Assembly (NCBI GenBank): GCA_958428545.1
Contig: CAUAGM010000001.1
Coordinates: 248,001-312,000 of the forward strand
Direction: 5' to 3'
Origin: an uncultured Arcanobacterium sp.
Lineage (GTDB): Bacteria > Actinomycetota > Actinomycetes > Actinomycetales > Actinomycetaceae
DNA: 64,000 bases
Shown: in pieces, positions 61,267 to 64,000 of the stretch
Numbering within the stretch: the stretch's first letter is position 1
Layout of the letters: each line of letters starts with the position of its first letter
Position numbers and translations under genes: made by a program
The notes under the pieces: model-generated
What the model was told of the DNA's origin: nothing
The model's database searches: none
The model's input: only the letters and a program-made list of their open reading frames with translations

Positions 61267-62052
61267 ATGATTGAAGAACCAGCGGCATCTGCATCTTCGC
61301 CTTCTGAATGTGCCGAAGCGCGCGTGATAAGCACACTGAGCTCTTTAGACGTCGCTGCCGAAGAAGTTGAACGATACGGTATGCATCCAGATCAGTACAT
61401 TGAATGGTACGGGCCTGAAGATGGGCGCCATGTCGTTTTTATTCATGGCGGATATTTCCATGAAGACGGTACTCTCAGCTATCTGCGTCCAGCAGCTTTG
61501 GCGCTTGGTGAAGCTGGATATCGCGTCGCTTTGCCAGAGTATCGCCGCGGAGCAGGGCAGCCAGAGGTGACGTTTGAAGATATACATACACTTGCGCGTC
61601 ACCCGAAATTAAGCGAAGCAGTATGGCTTGGGCATTCGATGGGGTGCGTCTTCGTCTTGCATGTGCTTTTTTCGCTCGATACAAAGGTGACGCACGTTGT
61701 GGCGTTGAGTCCCGTTGCTGATTTAGCTCGTGCAGCGCAAGAGGATCACGATCACTATGAGCACAATCCTGTGGCTCGATGGCTGGGCGGAATGCCAGCT
61801 GAAATTCCAGATATTTATGGCAGATGGGAACCGTTTGGGTTATATGCTGAGCTAGGAAGCTCTGGATTTCAGCAGCGTGCATTGCGCCTTGATATTATTC
61901 ACGGATCACTCGATAAAACAGTGCCAGTTTCTCGCACAAAAGATTTATTGAATGAACCTTTTAATATTGCGATCGTGCAAGACGATAATCACAACGATAC
62001 AATCCGCCCAGGTTCAGATTCGTGGCTGCTGTTGCTTGGCTGCCTAGGCTGA
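61267..62052 (+). CDS. Alpha/beta hydrolase, kynurenine formamidase/esterase-like
   Basis: 261 residues. HGGYFHEDG (60-68) is the oxyanion-hole HGG motif, GHSMGC (122-127) the nucleophile elbow with Ser124, and Asp216 (HGSLDKTVP) and His242 (DDNHND) complete the triad. The HGGY plus GHSMG pattern fits the formamidase/carboxylesterase group rather than lipases; no tryptophan catabolism genes are adjacent, so the assignment stays general. Cytoplasmic. Confidence 0.85.
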   Translation: MIEEPAASASSPSECAEARVISTLSSLDVAAEEVERYGMHPDQYIEWYGPEDGRHVVFIHGGYFHEDGTLSYLRPAALALGEAGYRVALPEYRRGAGQPEVTFEDIHTLARHPKLSEAVWLGHSMGCVFVLHVLFSLDTKVTHVVALSPVADLARAAQEDHDHYEHNPVARWLGGMPAEIPDIYGRWEPFGLYAELGSSGFQQRALRLDIIHGSLDKTVPVSRTKDLLNEPFNIAIVQDDNHNDTIRPGSDSWLLLLGCLG

Positions 62053-62085
62053 AACCGAAGTGAAAATCAAACTGTAATGAACAAT

Positions 62086-62117
62086 ATCTCTCAGCTCTGT
62101 GCATAAAGCTGAGAGAT
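62086..62117 (+). terminator. Hairpin behind the alpha/beta hydrolase gene
   Basis: ATCTCTCAGCT (62086-62096) and AGCTGAGAGAT (62107-62117) with a 10-nt loop, 33 bp after the stop. No T-run. Confidence 0.65.
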
Positions 62118-62224
62118 CTGCATCAGGAGCTACGTTTATAGAAGTGCGCAGCTGTATGTATTCCAACAGTGCGCAGCTTATACAAGCGTGGCGTGCAAGC
62201 TATGATTCTATGATTCATAGGTGT

Positions 62225-62272
62225 GCTGCGGCGCAGTGAGAAAAGCTGCGGCGCAGTGAGAAAAGCTGCGGC
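62225..62272. repeat. 20-bp tandem repeat, 2.4 copies
   Basis: GCTGCGGCGCAGTGAGAAAA is repeated exactly at 62225-62244 and 62245-62264, with a partial third copy. A second short direct repeat, CCTAGATATATGT, lies at 62318-62330 and 62339-62351, the latter overlapping the end of the acyl-CoA ligase gene. Confidence 0.85.
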
Positions 62273-62339
62273 ACCTGCCACAATCGTGCACAATGCTGTG
62301 CGCGCCCTTATAGGAGACCTAGATATATGTATAGGCGGC

Positions 62340-64000
62340 CTAGATATATGTTGGGTTTGCCGGCCCCCATAGCTCAGCTCCTGCGTATATTTTTTCAATT
62401 AGCTCCGCATTGCGTGCAATCACAACAGCTCGTTTTACCTTTTGAGTAGGAGTTGCCGTGCCATCTTCAGCGGTCATTTCTGTAGGCAGGAAAGCAAAAC
62501 GCTTCACTTGCTCCCAACGTGAAAGTTTGGCATTAGCGCGATGCACTTCATCCTGGATTGTTTTGCGCAGTTCAGGCATTTTAAGAGCTTCAGCATAAGT
62601 TGCCTTGTAGCCGTTGAGTTTCATCCACTGCTCTACCCAATCATGATCGAGGGCGATAAGAGCGCTGACGAACTTTCGTCCTTCTCCAACTGCAACTGCT
62701 TGTGCAATTGCAGGGCTCGACGCCGTCAGTGCACCTTCCACCGTTGCAGGTGAAATGAACTTTCCGTTCGAGCTTTTCATCACGTCTTTAATTCGGTCAG
62801 TAATGCGCACGTAGCCGTTTTCATCAATAGTGCCAACATCGCCTGTGTGGAACCAACCGCCTTCAGTCATGCGTGCAGTGAGCTCAGGGTCATTATGATA
62901 TTGGCGCATCACGCCGCCGCCGCGCAGCAGAATTTCTCCTTCACTGCTGATCTTTGCTTCGGTGCCAGGAATGAGGCGTCCGACCGTGCCAAACTGGAAC
63001 TCTTCAGGGCGGTTGTAGGTGGTGACGGCGCTCGTTTCCGTCACTCCATAGCCTTCAACAAGCTTAATGCCGATATTGAAGAACCATTTTTGCAAATCGG
63101 GATCGAGGCGCGCTGATCCGCTTACGAGAAAGCGCAGGTGCCCGCCCAAAAGTTCGCGAATTGTGGAGTAAGCGAGCTTGTCAAAAAGCTTATATTGCGC
63201 GGCAAGCAACGCTGGCATGGGTTTTCCTTCGCTGCGATAAGGGAAGCTCTTGTCGGCAACGCTCATAGCTTTTTTGAGCAGGGCCGCTTTAAGGGAGCCA
63301 GGCTTGGCAGCGTTTTCAGTGCCTGCACGGACTTTCTCGAAAACGCGCGGTACGCCGCACATCAAGGTAGGCTTGATTTTCGCCATATTCTCAACGATCT
63401 TCGGTATGCGCCCATCGAGCGCCGTCACCGTACCGCAATAAATATCGATCAGTAGCATACTCTTGCCGAAAGCATGGGTGAGAGGCAGCCAAATATAGTG
63501 GATATCTGTATCTCGAAGGGTTTCGTTCGCTCCCCAGCCTGTGCCCTCGTAGATCCAGTTATCGTGAGTAAGCTCAACGCCTTTGGGGCGACCCGTGGTG
63601 CCAGAGGTGTAGATAATTGTGGCGAGGGTTTCTCTGTTTGTCGAATCAATAAGTTCGCGCACGCGCCCTGGATGATCAGCATAGTAACGTTTGCCAGTTT
63701 CTACTAGGCTTTCCCATGTGAGCACGCGCTCATCTTCAGCGATAGCGCCAGTGATTGCCCCATTCAAGACGATAATATGCTTCACATTCTCTTTAATAGC
63801 AGGAATAGATGCCATCTTTTCCAGAAGCTGCTGAGATTCTACGATAAGAGCTGTCGCTCCCGAATCAGTGACGATAAACTGCACGTCATCGTCATGCGTA
63901 TTCGGATAGATTGCACAGGTGACGGCGGCAATACAGTTAATCGCAAAATCACTTTGCACCCATTTAATTGAGGTATTGGCACTGATGCCGACTACGCTGG
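62340..64000 (-). CDS. fadD: Long-chain fatty acid--CoA ligase (5' end outside window)
   Basis: About 553 codons are present; the frame continues to the window edge through VVGISANTSIKWVQSDFAIN, so the start is missing. AMP-binding motif IIYTSGTTGRPKGVELTHDN, then VEGYGVTETSAVTTYN and GEILLRGGGVMRQYHNDPELTARMTEGGWFHTGDVG. It activates fatty acids to acyl-CoA through acyl-AMP. The stop codon lies within a direct repeat. The lysine-bearing C-terminal domain is complete. Confidence 0.93.
   Translation of the reverse strand, partial: SVVGISANTSIKWVQSDFAINCIAAVTCAIYPNTHDDDVQFIVTDSGATALIVESQQLLEKMASIPAIKENVKHIIVLNGAITGAIAEDERVLTWESLVETGKRYYADHPGRVRELIDSTNRETLATIIYTSGTTGRPKGVELTHDNWIYEGTGWGANETLRDTDIHYIWLPLTHAFGKSMLLIDIYCGTVTALDGRIPKIVENMAKIKPTLMCGVPRVFEKVRAGTENAAKPGSLKAALLKKAMSVADKSFPYRSEGKPMPALLAAQYKLFDKLAYSTIRELLGGHLRFLVSGSARLDPDLQKWFFNIGIKLVEGYGVTETSAVTTYNRPEEFQFGTVGRLIPGTEAKISSEGEILLRGGGVMRQYHNDPELTARMTEGGWFHTGDVGTIDENGYVRITDRIKDVMKSSNGKFISPATVEGALTASSPAIAQAVAVGEGRKFVSALIALDHDWVEQWMKLNGYKATYAEALKMPELRKTIQDEVHRANAKLSRWEQVKRFAFLPTEMTAEDGTATPTQKVKRAVVIARNAELIEKIYAGAELWGPANPTYI

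Noticed and set aside
1..64000. tRNA or rRNA genes, CRISPR arrays, insertion sequences, toxin-antitoxin or restriction systems
   Set aside because: None seen on reading the gaps by eye; a covariance-model and profile search would be needed to exclude them fully.

Overview
The window looks like chromosomal DNA of an actinobacterium of medium GC content. The best fit is an Actinomycetaceae member (Arcanobacterium/Trueperella-like), but I inferred this from gene order and cannot confirm it. The signs are the order zincin_2 - tilS - hpt - ftsH - folE - folP - folB/folK - DUF3180 - two PH-domain membrane proteins - DUF2520 - panC - panD, the menG - menJ - nuoA-N - polyprenyl synthase block, a 32-residue AURKAIP1/COX24-type ribosomal protein beside an excisionase-type HTH gene, a monomeric isocitrate dehydrogenase, DUF1846, and many starts placed 6-7 nt after a TANNNT box, as in leaderless actinobacterial transcripts.

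Layout. 1-4083: a partial alpha/beta hydrolase, a secreted NlpC/P60 cell-wall hydrolase, pyrophosphatase and a PBP4-type carboxypeptidase. 4217-18374: a long plus-strand housekeeping run for tRNA-Ile lysidine synthesis, purine salvage, FtsH, folate and pantothenate, ending in a HAD-fold protein that has lost its catalytic aspartates. 18485-19189: an AT-rich accessory pair on the minus strand, one small secreted protein and one small membrane protein. 19359-23025: lysS, a TetR regulator and mutY. 23143-24483: a single-pass membrane protein with a very basic disordered cytoplasmic half. 24658-25500: a second accessory pair, a secreted phospholipase A2 and a three-helix membrane protein, with a long inverted repeat in its leader. 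25799-29342: radA and a TrkA/TrkH (KtrAB-like) potassium uptake pair. 29584-31563: excisionase-type HTH, ribosomal microprotein, MarR regulator and histidine phosphatase. 31587-33185: menA and a small membrane protein. 33421-35496: a membrane-anchored HtrA protease.

35623-55201 is the respiratory core: menG, menJ, all fourteen NADH dehydrogenase genes nuoA to nuoN in tight overlap, and the polyprenyl diphosphate synthase that probably makes the menaquinone side chain. Together with menA, nearly all late menaquinone steps lie beside the complex that reduces menaquinone. 55813-64000 holds DUF1846, a decayed stretch with a frameshifted PspC-like remnant and a possible leaderless microprotein, monomeric isocitrate dehydrogenase, a tyrosine-phosphatase-like protein, an alpha/beta hydrolase and the 3' part of a long-chain acyl-CoA ligase.

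I saw no tRNA, 16S/23S/5S rRNA, CRISPR array, insertion sequence or prophage. The most notable items are the degenerate HAD protein in the pantothenate operon, the secreted PLA2/membrane-protein pair, a MarR palindrome lying exactly between -35 and -10, the recurrent leaderless start signature, a protein-like in-frame extension behind the tetR stop codon, and small reading frames of under 60 codons that are easily missed.
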